DNA of 64,000 nt from positions 62,001 to 126,000 of the forward strand of contig NZ_JNXG01000005.1 in NCBI RefSeq assembly GCF_000717025.1. Reading direction: 5' to 3'. The notes beneath the pieces were generated by a model that had not been told where the DNA came from, did not search any database, and saw only the letters and a program-made list of their open reading frames with translations. Below, piece after piece: positions 1-7,800 of the stretch. The stretch is from Streptomyces atroolivaceus (GTDB lineage: Bacteria > Actinomycetota > Actinomycetes > Streptomycetales > Streptomycetaceae). A program made the position numbers and the translations under genes. Position 1 is the stretch's first letter. Each line of letters opens with the position of its first letter.

Positions 1-2
1 TC

Positions 3-260
3 AGCGGGTCCGGCAAACTCGGCCTGATATGCGAGGGCCAGCCCATAGTGATCCCCGTCGGCGCGCAGCAGCCGGTGTACGTCGACACGGACGCGGTCGT
101 CGGCTGGAGTGCCCAGCTGTCCACGTCGCTGCACCGCTCGCAGAGCTTCGGCTCGATGGTGCGCGGCGGATCCGGCGAGGCGGTCCAGCTGATGCTCCAG
201 GGCGAGGGGTTCGTGATCGTACGCCCCAGTGAGCTCAAGCAGGAGAAGTCGTCCAGCTGA
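3..260 (+). CDS. AIM24 family protein, C-terminal part only
   Basis: The reading frame is open from the window edge, so the start of this gene lies outside and only 85 C-terminal residues are visible. They include a D-T-D-A-V-V-G-W-S turn, a RSQSFGSMVRGGSGEAVQ segment and a final GEGFVIVRPSE strand. This pattern is characteristic of the AIM24/DUF124 beta-barrel family (mitochondrial biogenesis AIM24 relatives), which is common in Streptomyces, often in tandem copies or beside TerD-type genes. The biochemical role of the bacterial proteins is not established. The stop is 21 bases before the start of the ABC protein, so the two may be co-transcribed. Family assignment is by motif recognition only. 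Confidence 0.75.
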   Translation, partial: SGSGKLGLICEGQPIVIPVGAQQPVYVDTDAVVGWSAQLSTSLHRSQSFGSMVRGGSGEAVQLMLQGEGFVIVRPSELKQEKSSS

Positions 261-281
261 TCCCGCGAGGAGTGGACCGTC

Positions 282-1940
282 GTGATCCTGCGAGGAGTGG
301 GCCGCCGGTACGGCCTGCGTGGACCCTGGGTACTGCGCGGTCTCGACCTCGACCTGCCCGTGCACACCCTGGTCCGGGTCGAGGGCGGTAACGGGGCGGG
401 CAAGTCGACCCTGCTGAGGCTGCTCGCCGGTGTCGACGCGCCGACCGAGGGGCGCGTCACGGGCCGGCCCCGCACGGCGTACGTCCCCGAGCGGTTCCCC
501 GCGGCCCTGCCGTTCACCGCTGCCGGCTACCTCGTCCACCTGGGCCGCGTCCACGGACTCCCGGCGACCGAGGCCGCCGCAGGGGCCGAGGAGTGGCTGG
601 CACGCTTCGGGGCCGCGGAGCACGCCCGTACGCCCCTCGCGGAACTCTCCAAGGGCACCAGCCAGAAGGTCGCCCTCGCCCAGGCGCTCCTCGCCGAGCC
701 GGATCTCCTCGTCCTGGACGAGGCCTGGACGGGCCTGGACTCCGCGGCCCGCGGTGAACTCGACCGGGCGGTGGCGGAGCAGGTCGCCCGTGGTGCCACC
801 GTGGTGTACGTCGACCATGACCCGCGACGGCTCGAAGGATCGGCCGACGCCGTGTACCGGCTGGAGGGCCGTACCCTCGTCGCGGCGAGGGCCACCCCTC
901 CCCGCGATCCCGGCCCACGCGTCCGGATCGAGGCGACGGGCCGGGTGCCCGCCGCCCTCCCGCCGGGACTGCCCGGGGCGCCGGAGGTGGAGTACCACGC
1001 CGGAAACCCGGCCGAGGTCCGGTTCACGACCACCGCGGCCCACTCGGACCGTCTGCTCCACGCCCTCGTCACGGCCCGGCCTCCGTGGCACATCACCGGG
1101 CTCGCACAGGTCCCGGCACCGGCCCCTGCCTCCGTGACCGCCGCCTCTGACCGGGTGGCCGTTCAGCCGATGACGGCCCCGGACCCGGACCCGGGTCCGG
1201 GAACCGCCGCCGCTCCGGCCCCGGACAGGGTGTCCGGACCGGCTCGCGCGACCCGGCCGCCGGTGCGTGTCACGGTCGCGCTGATGCGCTATCAGGCCGC
1301 GCTGCTGGCACGCTCACAGCGCTGGCTCGCGCCCCTCCTCCTGTACGTGGCCGCCCTCGGCATAGGCGTGAGGGCGGGGCAGCCCCTGCTGGACTCGCTC
1401 GGCTACTCCGCCGCCGTGCTGCTCCCCGTGACGGCGTGGATCGTGCGGCTCTGCGTCGCCCAGGAGCCGCCCGCGGCGCGGGCCGTGACCGCCTCCGCCG
1501 CCGGACCGTCGCGCGCCCACCGCGCCTCGCTGCTCACCGGCCTGGTATGCGCACTCGCCCTGGGCGCCGCGGGGGCCGGGACCGTGCTGCTGATCAGCGA
1601 TCCGGTCAGCACCCACCACACCGTCGCCGTCCCGCTCCTGCCCGCCGCATCCGCCGGACTGCTCGCGATTCTGTGCTGTGCCCTGGTGGGAGCGGCGGTC
1701 GGGGCACTCTGCGCCCGGCCGCTCCTGCACCGCGACGGCTGGTCGCTCGTCGCGACCGTGCTCGGCGCGCTGCTCGCCCTCGTGACCGACGGCTCACCCG
1801 CGAAGGCCGCGGTGACGGGGCTGGTCTCCGGATCGCTGACCGGCACGGTGCGGGTTCCGCTCCTGCCTTCGGCCGCGGCGGTCGTCGTCGCGGTCACGGT
1901 GGCCGCCGTCACGTCCCGGATCGCGGCTCTGCGCGAGTGA
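282..1940 (+). CDS. ABC transporter ATPase fused to a membrane domain
   Basis: A 552-residue protein with a GTG start preceded by a GCGAGGAG ribosome site. Residues 1-210 are an ABC ATPase: Walker A GGNGAGKST near residue 36, a diverged signature region (LSKGTSQKVALAQAL), Walker B LLVLDEAW and a switch histidine in VDHD. Residues 210-325 form a proline/alanine-rich linker. Residues 340-550 hold about six hydrophobic segments, so ATPase and permease sit on one chain, with the ATPase first. That order differs from classical exporters, where the membrane domain leads. It is probably a small export or bacteriocin/lipid-type half transporter acting as a dimer. The substrate cannot be told. It follows the AIM24 gene closely and may share its transcript. 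Confidence 0.8.
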   Translation: MILRGVGRRYGLRGPWVLRGLDLDLPVHTLVRVEGGNGAGKSTLLRLLAGVDAPTEGRVTGRPRTAYVPERFPAALPFTAAGYLVHLGRVHGLPATEAAAGAEEWLARFGAAEHARTPLAELSKGTSQKVALAQALLAEPDLLVLDEAWTGLDSAARGELDRAVAEQVARGATVVYVDHDPRRLEGSADAVYRLEGRTLVAARATPPRDPGPRVRIEATGRVPAALPPGLPGAPEVEYHAGNPAEVRFTTTAAHSDRLLHALVTARPPWHITGLAQVPAPAPASVTAASDRVAVQPMTAPDPDPGPGTAAAPAPDRVSGPARATRPPVRVTVALMRYQAALLARSQRWLAPLLLYVAALGIGVRAGQPLLDSLGYSAAVLLPVTAWIVRLCVAQEPPAARAVTASAAGPSRAHRASLLTGLVCALALGAAGAGTVLLISDPVSTHHTVAVPLLPAASAGLLAILCCALVGAAVGALCARPLLHRDGWSLVATVLGALLALVTDGSPAKAAVTGLVSGSLTGTVRVPLLPSAAAVVVAVTVAAVTSRIAALRE

Positions 1941-1954
1941 GTACGCTCGTACGT

Positions 1955-2134
1955 ATGGACGATGCGTACTGCGAGACACCCCCGCCGACGCCGGCGCCCG
2001 AGGACGCGGGCCCTCCGTATGCCGAGTGCGTGCTGTGCCGGAAACCGACCGAATACCCGGAGTCCACGAAGGGCAGCACCCTCTGCCCGGTCTGCGCCTG
2101 GCAGGAGGCGGGACGCACCGCCTGTTCCGGCTGA
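1955..2134 (+). CDS. Small zinc-ribbon-like hypothetical protein
   Basis: A 59-residue ORF starting at ATG 14 bases after the ABC gene stop. It contains a C-V-L-C pair and, about 20 residues later, a C-P-V-C pair, so it looks like a short treble-clef or zinc-ribbon module with an acidic, proline-rich N-terminus. No function is recognised. The spacing suggests translation from the same transcript as the ABC gene. Two CxxC pairs argue that it is a real protein rather than a chance frame. Confidence 0.6.
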   Translation: MDDAYCETPPPTPAPEDAGPPYAECVLCRKPTEYPESTKGSTLCPVCAWQEAGRTACSG

Positions 2135-2181
2135 GGTGAGAGCGGGGTGCGGCCGGGTCCCCTCGTCTCGTTCGGAAGGTC

Positions 2182-3069
2182 CTAGCCGCGCATCAGCTCG
2201 GAGACCTTGACGAAGCGGTAGCCGCGCTCGCGGAGCTCCGGGACGATCCGGCGCACGGCGTCGTCGGTGACGGGGGCCGCGCTGCGGGTGCAGTGCATGA
2301 CCACCAGCGACCCCGGCTCCACCCCTGCCAGCACCTGCTCGGCGACCGCGTCCGCGTCCGTGGCGAAGGCGTCGCCGCTGACCACGTCCCACTGGACCGC
2401 GGTCACCCCGGTCGGGGCCAGGGCCTTCAGCGACTCGTCGTCGTAGCAGCCGCCGGGGAAGCGGAAGTACGGCACCACGTGGCGCGCACCCGTCCCGCGG
2501 ATCGCGGTGAAGGCCCGCTCCACGTCGGCCCGCATATCGGCCTTCGCGACGGTCGGGAGCCCGTAGCAGGGGGAGGAGAAGGCGTAGTGGCTGAACGAGT
2601 GGTTGGCGATCTCGAACAGGGGATCGGTTCCGATCGCCCGTGCCTGGTCCGGATACTCCTGCGCCCACCTGCCGGTCATGAAGACCGTCGACGGAACCTG
2701 CAGCCGCCGCAGCGAAGCGATCAGCGCCGGGTTGTCGAAGCGCTCACCCTCGGCGGCGCGCGGTCCCTGGTCCGCCGTCATGTCCGCGTCGAAGGTGAGG
2801 GCCACGACCTTGTCCCCTCCGTGGGCCCCGGCGGCCTTGCTCCCGGGGCCGGAGCCGTCCACCCGCCGTTCGAAGACCGGCGTCAGTCCGCCGGGGCCCG
2901 GTGCGGGCGAGGACGGCACGCTCTCCGGAACCCGCGACGGGGACGCGGGTTCCGGAGAGGCCGTCGGAAGTACGGCGGTCCTGGCACGGGGATGCTCGGA
3001 GCTTCCGCAGCCGGCGAGCACCCCACTCGCCACCGCCAGCACGATCATCGTGCGAACAGATTTGATCAC
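2182..3069 (-). CDS. Polysaccharide deacetylase (NodB) lipoprotein
   Basis: A 295-residue protein with a lipoprotein signal peptide: a short basic N-terminus, a hydrophobic stretch and the lipobox L-A-G-C at residues 18-21, so it should be anchored on the outer face of the membrane. After a Pro/Ser-rich spacer comes a NodB domain. Motif 1 is TFDADMT, motif 2 the NHSFSHY histidine pair, motif 3 FRFPGG, and the C-terminal motif VVMHC. Family members are metal-dependent de-N-acetylases of peptidoglycan or other amino-sugar polymers (CE4). One N-terminal aspartate position differs slightly from the common TFDDG pattern, as in many actinobacterial relatives. It has its own upstream region with an AT-rich 10-bp palindrome, TGATTAATCA, at 3087-3096. 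Confidence 0.85.
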   Translation of the reverse strand: MIKSVRTMIVLAVASGVLAGCGSSEHPRARTAVLPTASPEPASPSRVPESVPSSPAPGPGGLTPVFERRVDGSGPGSKAAGAHGGDKVVALTFDADMTADQGPRAAEGERFDNPALIASLRRLQVPSTVFMTGRWAQEYPDQARAIGTDPLFEIANHSFSHYAFSSPCYGLPTVAKADMRADVERAFTAIRGTGARHVVPYFRFPGGCYDDESLKALAPTGVTAVQWDVVSGDAFATDADAVAEQVLAGVEPGSLVVMHCTRSAAPVTDDAVRRIVPELRERGYRFVKVSELMRG

Positions 3070-3121
3070 TGCGGAACGCTAGCTGATGATTAATCAGATG
3101 ATACTCACGGCGCCCCGGGCT

Positions 3122-3139
3122 GCCGGTCGCCGGACCGGC
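3122..3139 (-). terminator. Weak hairpin after the PhoX gene
   Basis: A 7-bp perfect stem (GCCGGTC / GACCGGC) around a GCCG loop lies just past the PhoX stop and before the deacetylase promoter region. There is no T-run, as is common for Streptomyces terminators. The stem is short, so this is a tentative call. Confidence 0.35.
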
Positions 3140-3165
3140 GGATCACCCGCCTGCTCCCGCCCGGG

Positions 3166-4542
3166 TCAGCGCCAGGGACCCCTCACCGCGAACGTCGTCC
3201 CCGGCGTGTAGCAGTTCACGAACATCGTCCCGCCGTCCGGTGAGAACGTGACGCCCGCGAACTCGCCCCACTCCGGGTCCTCGGCCGTCCCGATGTTCTG
3301 CCGCCCCCGAGCCATCGCGTAGACCTCGCCGCGCCGCGTCACCCCGAGCACATGCTGCGCGCCGCCGCCGTCCTCGCAGACCATCAGCCCGCCCCCGGCG
3401 GCGAGACAGATGTTGTCCGGGGACTCGCCCGGCAGCTGGACGTCGCTGTCCGGTCCGAAGACGATCACCAGGGTGAGGCGTCGCCTCTTCGGTTCGTACC
3501 GCCACACCTGGCCGAAGTGGTCGGCGGCCGACCCCTCCGAGCTGTGCGCGAAGCTGGAGACGAAGTACACCGACGAACCGCCCCAGTAGCAGCCCTCCAG
3601 CTTCTGGGCGTGCGTGACGCCCTTCGGCCCGAAGTCCTGCAGCCGGATCGGTGTCCCGGTGGCCTGCGGATCCGGTACGGGTACCCACTCGATCCGGTCG
3701 AAGCTCGCGCCCGTCTCCTGGATCGCGGAGAGGTCGGCTACGCCGGGCACCCGCATCGCCTCGAGTGCGCCGCCGGCCCGCAGGGAGCCCGTGCCGCCGA
3801 GCGGCTTCTCCGGCAGGAAGCGGTAGAAGAGCCCGAACGGCTTCTCGAACGCGTCCTCCGTCTCGTACACGACGCCGTTCTTCGGGTCGACCGCGACGGC
3901 CTCGTGCTGGAAGCGGCCCATCGCGGTCAGGGGGACGGCCCCGGTGCGGCGCGGATCGGCGCCGTCCACCTCGAAGACGAAGCCGTGGTCCTTCGTGTAG
4001 CCGTTGGTGCCGGCCTTGTCCTCGGTCTCCTCGCAGGTCAGCCAGGTGTTCCAGGGGGTGGGTCCCCCCGCGCAGTTGACCGCGGTACCCGCGACGGCGA
4101 CACGCTCGCCGCGCACGTTGCCGCGGCCGTCGAGTTCGATGGACGTACAACCCCCCTTTGCCGCGGGGTCGTACGTGAGCCCTTCGACCGTGGGGACACC
4201 GATCTTTCCGGTGGTGCGGTTCTCGTGGTTGCGCACGAGGTGGACCCGGCCGCCCCGGCCGGCGAAGGCGGCCATGCCGTCGTGGTTGCTGGGGACCAGG
4301 CCCTCGCCGGAGCTGAGCGGGTCGCCCTCCCGGGAGAGCACCCGGTAGCGGAAGCCCTTCGGCAGGTCGAGCAGGCCGTCGGGGTCGGGCAGGAGGGGGC
4401 CGTAACCGCTGTGGCCCCGTGCTTCGGCGGTGCCGGAGAAGAGTTCGGTGAAGGCCCCGGTGAAGGCGACCGATGCGGCGGTCGCGGCGCTGCCGGCCAG
4501 GACCTGTCGTCGTGTTGCGAGGTGTCGAGGTGCGGATGACAT
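3166..4542 (-). CDS. PhoX-like (DUF839) secreted phosphatase
   Basis: A 458-residue protein. I chose the ATG at 4542 because it has a GGGAG ribosome site and begins a twin-arginine signal (T-R-R-Q-V-L-A-G followed by an Ala-rich hydrophobic stretch). In-frame sequence upstream has neither. The mature part carries the DUF839/PhoX pattern: LPKGFRYRVLS, SNHDGMAAF, LVRNHE, TWLTCEET, YWGGSSVYFVSSFA and C-terminal FSPDGGTMFVN. PhoX enzymes are monomeric calcium/iron-dependent alkaline phosphatases folded and exported by Tat to release phosphate outside the cell. Activity of DUF839 paralogues is often unproven, so the phosphatase role is inference. The gene is monocistronic. No PHO box was recognised in the short upstream interval. 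Confidence 0.8.
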   Translation of the reverse strand: MSSAPRHLATRRQVLAGSAATAASVAFTGAFTELFSGTAEARGHSGYGPLLPDPDGLLDLPKGFRYRVLSREGDPLSSGEGLVPSNHDGMAAFAGRGGRVHLVRNHENRTTGKIGVPTVEGLTYDPAAKGGCTSIELDGRGNVRGERVAVAGTAVNCAGGPTPWNTWLTCEETEDKAGTNGYTKDHGFVFEVDGADPRRTGAVPLTAMGRFQHEAVAVDPKNGVVYETEDAFEKPFGLFYRFLPEKPLGGTGSLRAGGALEAMRVPGVADLSAIQETGASFDRIEWVPVPDPQATGTPIRLQDFGPKGVTHAQKLEGCYWGGSSVYFVSSFAHSSEGSAADHFGQVWRYEPKRRRLTLVIVFGPDSDVQLPGESPDNICLAAGGGLMVCEDGGGAQHVLGVTRRGEVYAMARGRQNIGTAEDPEWGEFAGVTFSPDGGTMFVNCYTPGTTFAVRGPWR

Positions 4543-4638
4543 GAGGCAACTCCCTGTTGGCGGACAGGTGAAGTGACCCGCACGTGTGTACCACGCGGCG
4601 TGGCGCACGGGAACCGTGCGGGTCACGGTGCCCCTTGG

Positions 4639-4667
4639 GTCCCCGGGGCGGAAGAGGCCCCGGGGAC
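4639..4667 (-). terminator. Strong hairpin downstream of the OsmC gene
   Basis: An 11-bp perfect stem (GTCCCCGGGGC with its complement) around a 7-base loop lies nine bases beyond the OsmC stop and before the PhoX gene. It separates the two same-strand units and is most likely the OsmC terminator. Confidence 0.65.
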
Positions 4668-4675
4668 AGGTGGGA

Positions 4676-5101
4676 TCAGGCCAGCGACGCGGTGAGCGTG
4701 ATGGTGGTGCCCGTGAGCGCCTGGCTGACCGGGCAGTTCGCCTTGGCGTCCTCGGCGGCCTTCACGAAGCCCGCCTCGTCCAGACCGGGAACCTCGCCCT
4801 CCACCGTGAGGTGGATGCCGGTGATTCCGGTACCGGGCTGGAAGGTGACCTCGGCCTGGGTGTTCAGCCGGGTGGGCGGGGTGCCCGCCGTGGCGAGGCC
4901 GTTGGACAGAGCCATCGAGAAGCAGCTGGAGTGCGCCGCCGCGATGAGCTCCTCGGGGCTGGTCTTGCCGTTCGCCTTCTCCGCGCGGGACGGCCAGGAG
5001 ACCGGGTACTCCCCGATCCCCGAGGAGTCGAGGGTGACAACGCCGTTGCCCTCGAGCAGGTTGCCTTCCCAGACCGTGTGCGCCTGACGCGTGGTAGCCA
5101 T
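4676..5101 (-). CDS. OsmC family peroxiredoxin
   Basis: A 141-residue protein starting at ATG with an AAGGGA ribosome site. A TTG five codons upstream lacks one. The central helix contains TSPEELIAAAHSSCFSM, which gives one catalytic cysteine of the OsmC/Ohr fold; the expected second is in the KANCPVSQAL segment near the C-terminus. Both are present, consistent with thiol-dependent reduction of organic hydroperoxides by a domain-swapped dimer. The sequence is closer to the OsmC branch than to Ohr. It stands alone, followed by a strong hairpin. Regulation is not visible. Confidence 0.88.
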   Translation of the reverse strand: MATTRQAHTVWEGNLLEGNGVVTLDSSGIGEYPVSWPSRAEKANGKTSPEELIAAAHSSCFSMALSNGLATAGTPPTRLNTQAEVTFQPGTGITGIHLTVEGEVPGLDEAGFVKAAEDAKANCPVSQALTGTTITLTASLA

Positions 5102-5185
5102 GCTGGATCCCTTCAAACGGTGTGCGCGGTCATGCGGACGTACGCGGCACCCGGGGGCACCCGCACGTCCTTCAACCCCCCGAAC

Positions 5186-6328
5186 CTACTGCGCCACCAG
5201 TCCCTTTGCGTCACGCGCCAGCGCGGTCAGCCGCGAGATGGCTCGGAAGTACTTCTTCCGGTACCCGCCGTTCAGCATCTCGTCACTGAAAAGCCGGTCG
5301 AAGGGAAGGCCGGAGGCGAGCACCGGGACCTCGCGGTCGTACAGCCGGTCCGCGAGCACCACCAGACGCAGTGCCGTCGACTGGTCGGGCACCGGCTGCA
5401 CGTCGGTGAGGCAGACCGCGGCGATGCCGTCCGTCAGAGCGCCGTACCGGCTCGGGTGGACCCGGGCGAGATGGTCGAGGAGGGCCGGGAAGTCGTCTAG
5501 CGAAGCACCCGGTGTCGCGTACGCGGCCCTGGTGACCTGATCGTCGGAGTACGGGGGCGGCGCCTCGGGGAGCCCTCGGTGGCGGTAGTCCTCGCCGTCG
5601 ATCCGCAGCGGCCGGAAGTGCGCGGACAGCCCCTGGATCTCGCGGAGGAAGTCCGCCGCCGCGAAACGCCCCTCCCCGAGCTTGCCGGGCAGTGTGTTCG
5701 ACGTGGCGGCCAGCGCGACGCCCTCCTCGACGAGCCTGCTGAGCAGGGACGACACCAGGACGGTGTCGCCCGGGTCGTCCAGCTCGAATTCGTCGATGCA
5801 GAGCAGCCGGTGTCCGCTCAGGGTCTGCACGGTCTGCTGGAAGCCCAGCGCGCCGACCAGGTTCGTCAGCTCGACGAAGGTGCCGAAGGCCTTGAGACCG
5901 GGTGCGGCCGGGGTGGCGTGCCAGAGCGAGGCCAGCAGGTGCGTCTTGCCGACGCCGTAGCCGCCGTCGAGGTACACACCGCGCGGACCGGCCGGCGCGG
6001 CGGCCTGCTTCCTGCCGAACCGCCCGGCCGTCGCCCGCCACCACCCCCCGGAGGATGCGCTTCGCGCTCTTCCTGTCCTGCCCGAACCTGTGGCATGCGC
6101 CCCGCCGAGCCCCTCCGCGAACGAGCTGAGGACCTCGACCGCCTCGGTCTGGCTCGGCTGGTGCGGGTCGGGTACGTACGTATCGAAACGCACCGAGTCG
6201 AAGCGCGGCGGCGGCACCATCTCCGCGACCAGACGGTCGGCGGGGACGCGCGGCTCGAGGGCGCACAGGGACTGCGGGGCCGTTTCGGCTATGGGGCTCT
6301 GCCCCGGCACGGCTGTGGAGGACGACAC
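5186..6328 (-). CDS. zapE: ZapE/AFG1 family P-loop ATPase
   Basis: A 380-residue protein. The GTG at 6328 is preferred because it begins the family-typical MSSST start and leaves a 37-bp divergent gap to the reductase gene. Walker A is GGYGVGKTHLL, Walker B LLCIDEFEL, and the family hallmark ATSNTLPGKLGEGRF follows, then DFLREIQ. AFG1/LACE1/ZapE proteins are AAA-like ATPases. ZapE binds the Z-ring in proteobacteria, and mitochondrial AFG1 acts in protein quality control. The role in actinomycetes is not established, so the symbol is by family only. The region between residues 70 and 100 is low-complexity Gly/Arg/Ser, typical of the streptomycete version. Confidence 0.85.
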   Translation of the reverse strand: MSSSTAVPGQSPIAETAPQSLCALEPRVPADRLVAEMVPPPRFDSVRFDTYVPDPHQPSQTEAVEVLSSFAEGLGGAHATGSGRTGRARSASSGGWWRATAGRFGRKQAAAPAGPRGVYLDGGYGVGKTHLLASLWHATPAAPGLKAFGTFVELTNLVGALGFQQTVQTLSGHRLLCIDEFELDDPGDTVLVSSLLSRLVEEGVALAATSNTLPGKLGEGRFAAADFLREIQGLSAHFRPLRIDGEDYRHRGLPEAPPPYSDDQVTRAAYATPGASLDDFPALLDHLARVHPSRYGALTDGIAAVCLTDVQPVPDQSTALRLVVLADRLYDREVPVLASGLPFDRLFSDEMLNGGYRKKYFRAISRLTALARDAKGLVAQ

Positions 6329-6365
6329 AACTATCCACCTTAAGGGCCGTGCCAGACTGCTGGGC

Positions 6366-7145
6366 ATGCGACGCCTGCTCCCTGTGACGGACCTGACAAC
6401 CCCAGCCCCGGCCGTTGCCGCCGCCGACCGCGAGTGGACGCTCGACGAGCTGGCCGACGCCTACGCGTATCCCGGCGGCGAGCGCCCCTGGCTGCGCGCC
6501 AACATGGTCTCCACCCTGGACGGCGCCGCCCAGCACGACGGCCGCTCCCAGGGCATCTCGTGCCCCACCGACATGCGGATCTTCGGCACCCTGCGGGGTC
6601 TCGCGGACGCGGTCGTCGTCGGCGCCGAAACGGTGCGCCTGGAGGGATACCGGCCGGCGCGGGCCCGCGACGCCTTCGCCGCCAGGCGTGAGGCGGCCGG
6701 GCAGGGGCCCGCACCCGCCATCGCGGTCGTCAGCGCGAGCCTGGACCTGGACTTCTCGCTCCCGCTCTTCGTCTCGCCGCTCGTACCGACCTTCGTGATC
6801 ACCGGAGCCGCGGCTCCCTCGGACCGGGTGCGGGCGGCACGGGAGGCGGGGGCCGAGGTGCTCTTCGCCGGGGACGGCGCCGCGGTCGATCCGGCCCGTG
6901 CGCTCGCGGAACTGGGCGGGCGGGGCCTCGACCGGCTCCTCACCGAAGGCGGACCGCGGCTGCTCGGCCAGTTCGTGGCCGCGGGAGTGCTGGACGAGCT
7001 CTGTCTGACCCTGTCCCCGCTGCTCACCGCCGGGGACGCTCAGCGCATCGCGGGCGGCCCCGCCATCCCTGTGCCGGAACGTTTCTCCCTCGTCTCCCTC
7101 CTGGAGGAGGGAGGATTCCTCTTCACTCGGTACGGGAAGATCTGA
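6366..7145 (+). CDS. RibD C-terminal-like pyrimidine reductase
   Basis: A 259-residue protein beginning at ATG, divergent from the ZapE gene with only 37 bp between starts. It consists of a single RibD_C/dihydrofolate-reductase-like fold: RANMVSTLDGAA near residue 45, VVVGAETVRLEGY, and the C-terminal LLTEGGPRLLG. No N-terminal deaminase domain is present, so this is the stand-alone reductase type. Family members reduce 5-amino-6-ribosylamino-uracil phosphate with NADPH in riboflavin synthesis or act on related pyrimidines. No other riboflavin genes lie nearby, so the true substrate is open. Confidence 0.85.
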   Translation: MRRLLPVTDLTTPAPAVAAADREWTLDELADAYAYPGGERPWLRANMVSTLDGAAQHDGRSQGISCPTDMRIFGTLRGLADAVVVGAETVRLEGYRPARARDAFAARREAAGQGPAPAIAVVSASLDLDFSLPLFVSPLVPTFVITGAAAPSDRVRAAREAGAEVLFAGDGAAVDPARALAELGGRGLDRLLTEGGPRLLGQFVAAGVLDELCLTLSPLLTAGDAQRIAGGPAIPVPERFSLVSLLEEGGFLFTRYGKI

Positions 7146-7150
7146 CACAT

Positions 7151-7171
7151 AGCGGAATCACCCGTTCCGCT
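7151..7171 (+). terminator. Short hairpin after the reductase gene
   Basis: A 7-bp stem AGCGGAA / TTCCGCT around a 7-base loop lies six bases after the reductase stop. It may end that transcript. It is weak, and without a T-run the call is tentative. Confidence 0.35.
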
Positions 7172-7284
7172 TGGTCCCGGGTGGGCACACTTGGTCCAGC
7201 TACCCCGTGCAATTGCGGGGAAGGATGGTTTCAGCAACAGCGGCCGTCCCGCGGCCCACGAGATGAAGCGGAAGGGCGCCTGTC

Positions 7285-7755
7285 GTGTTCACAAGCGTTT
7301 TGATGATCGAGAAGCCGCTCACCCCCGAGGACGTGGAATTCGTCACCACGCTCCACGGCGAGGAGCGGATCTCGTTCGTCGTACTCATGCAGCCCCGCAG
7401 TGACCAGGCAGACGTGCTGCTGCGCGCGATCGACGACGTGGCTCTCGGCGAGCTCCGGGAAGCCGTCCGCGAAGGGGAGCAGCCGGAGGGCAAGGACGCC
7501 AGGGAGCCCGCCGAGATGGCACTGGAGTACTCGCTCCGGGAGCTGCGCGAGGCGGGCTCCGAGGCCGTCGGACAGGTGGTCGAGGACCACCCGCTGGACA
7601 AGCTGAAGACCGTGGTCGACGACTCGGGGGCGGACGAGGTCATCGTGCTGACCGCGCCGCACTACGTCGAGGAGTTCTTCCACCGCGACTGGGCGTCCAG
7701 GGCGCGCCACAAGGTCGGCGTACCGGTGCTCAAGCTCTTCGCGCACAGCGAATAG
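7285..7755 (+). CDS. Universal-stress-like conserved actinobacterial protein
   Basis: A 156-residue protein with GTG start and GGAAGGG ribosome site. It alternates predicted strands and helices: TSVLMIEKPL, ISFVVLMQP, a charged helical middle rich in Glu, then a DEVIVLTAPHYVEEFFHRDW segment and a final VPVLKLFAH strand. This resembles a universal-stress/Rossmann-like nucleotide-binding fold. Relatives in Streptomyces have sometimes been labelled indole-3-glycerol phosphate synthase, but the catalytic pattern of that TIM-barrel enzyme is absent and the protein is far too short. It lies 45 bp upstream of murC on the same strand and could be co-transcribed. Confidence 0.6.
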   Translation: MFTSVLMIEKPLTPEDVEFVTTLHGEERISFVVLMQPRSDQADVLLRAIDDVALGELREAVREGEQPEGKDAREPAEMALEYSLRELREAGSEAVGQVVEDHPLDKLKTVVDDSGADEVIVLTAPHYVEEFFHRDWASRARHKVGVPVLKLFAHSE

Positions 7756-7800
7756 GCTGGGGCGGACCCAGAACCACGTCGCACCTCGGGAGAGACACGT

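Noticed and set aside
1403..2668. Long minus-strand ORF of 421 codons
   Set aside because: It is a shadow of the ABC and deacetylase genes, caused by high GC in the third position. Composition is Arg/Gly/Ala-rich with no domain.
7203..7220. CCCCGTGCAATTGCGGGG as an operator or terminator before the stress-like gene
   Set aside because: The outer stem is only five bases and the region is the leader of the gene; not enough to call.
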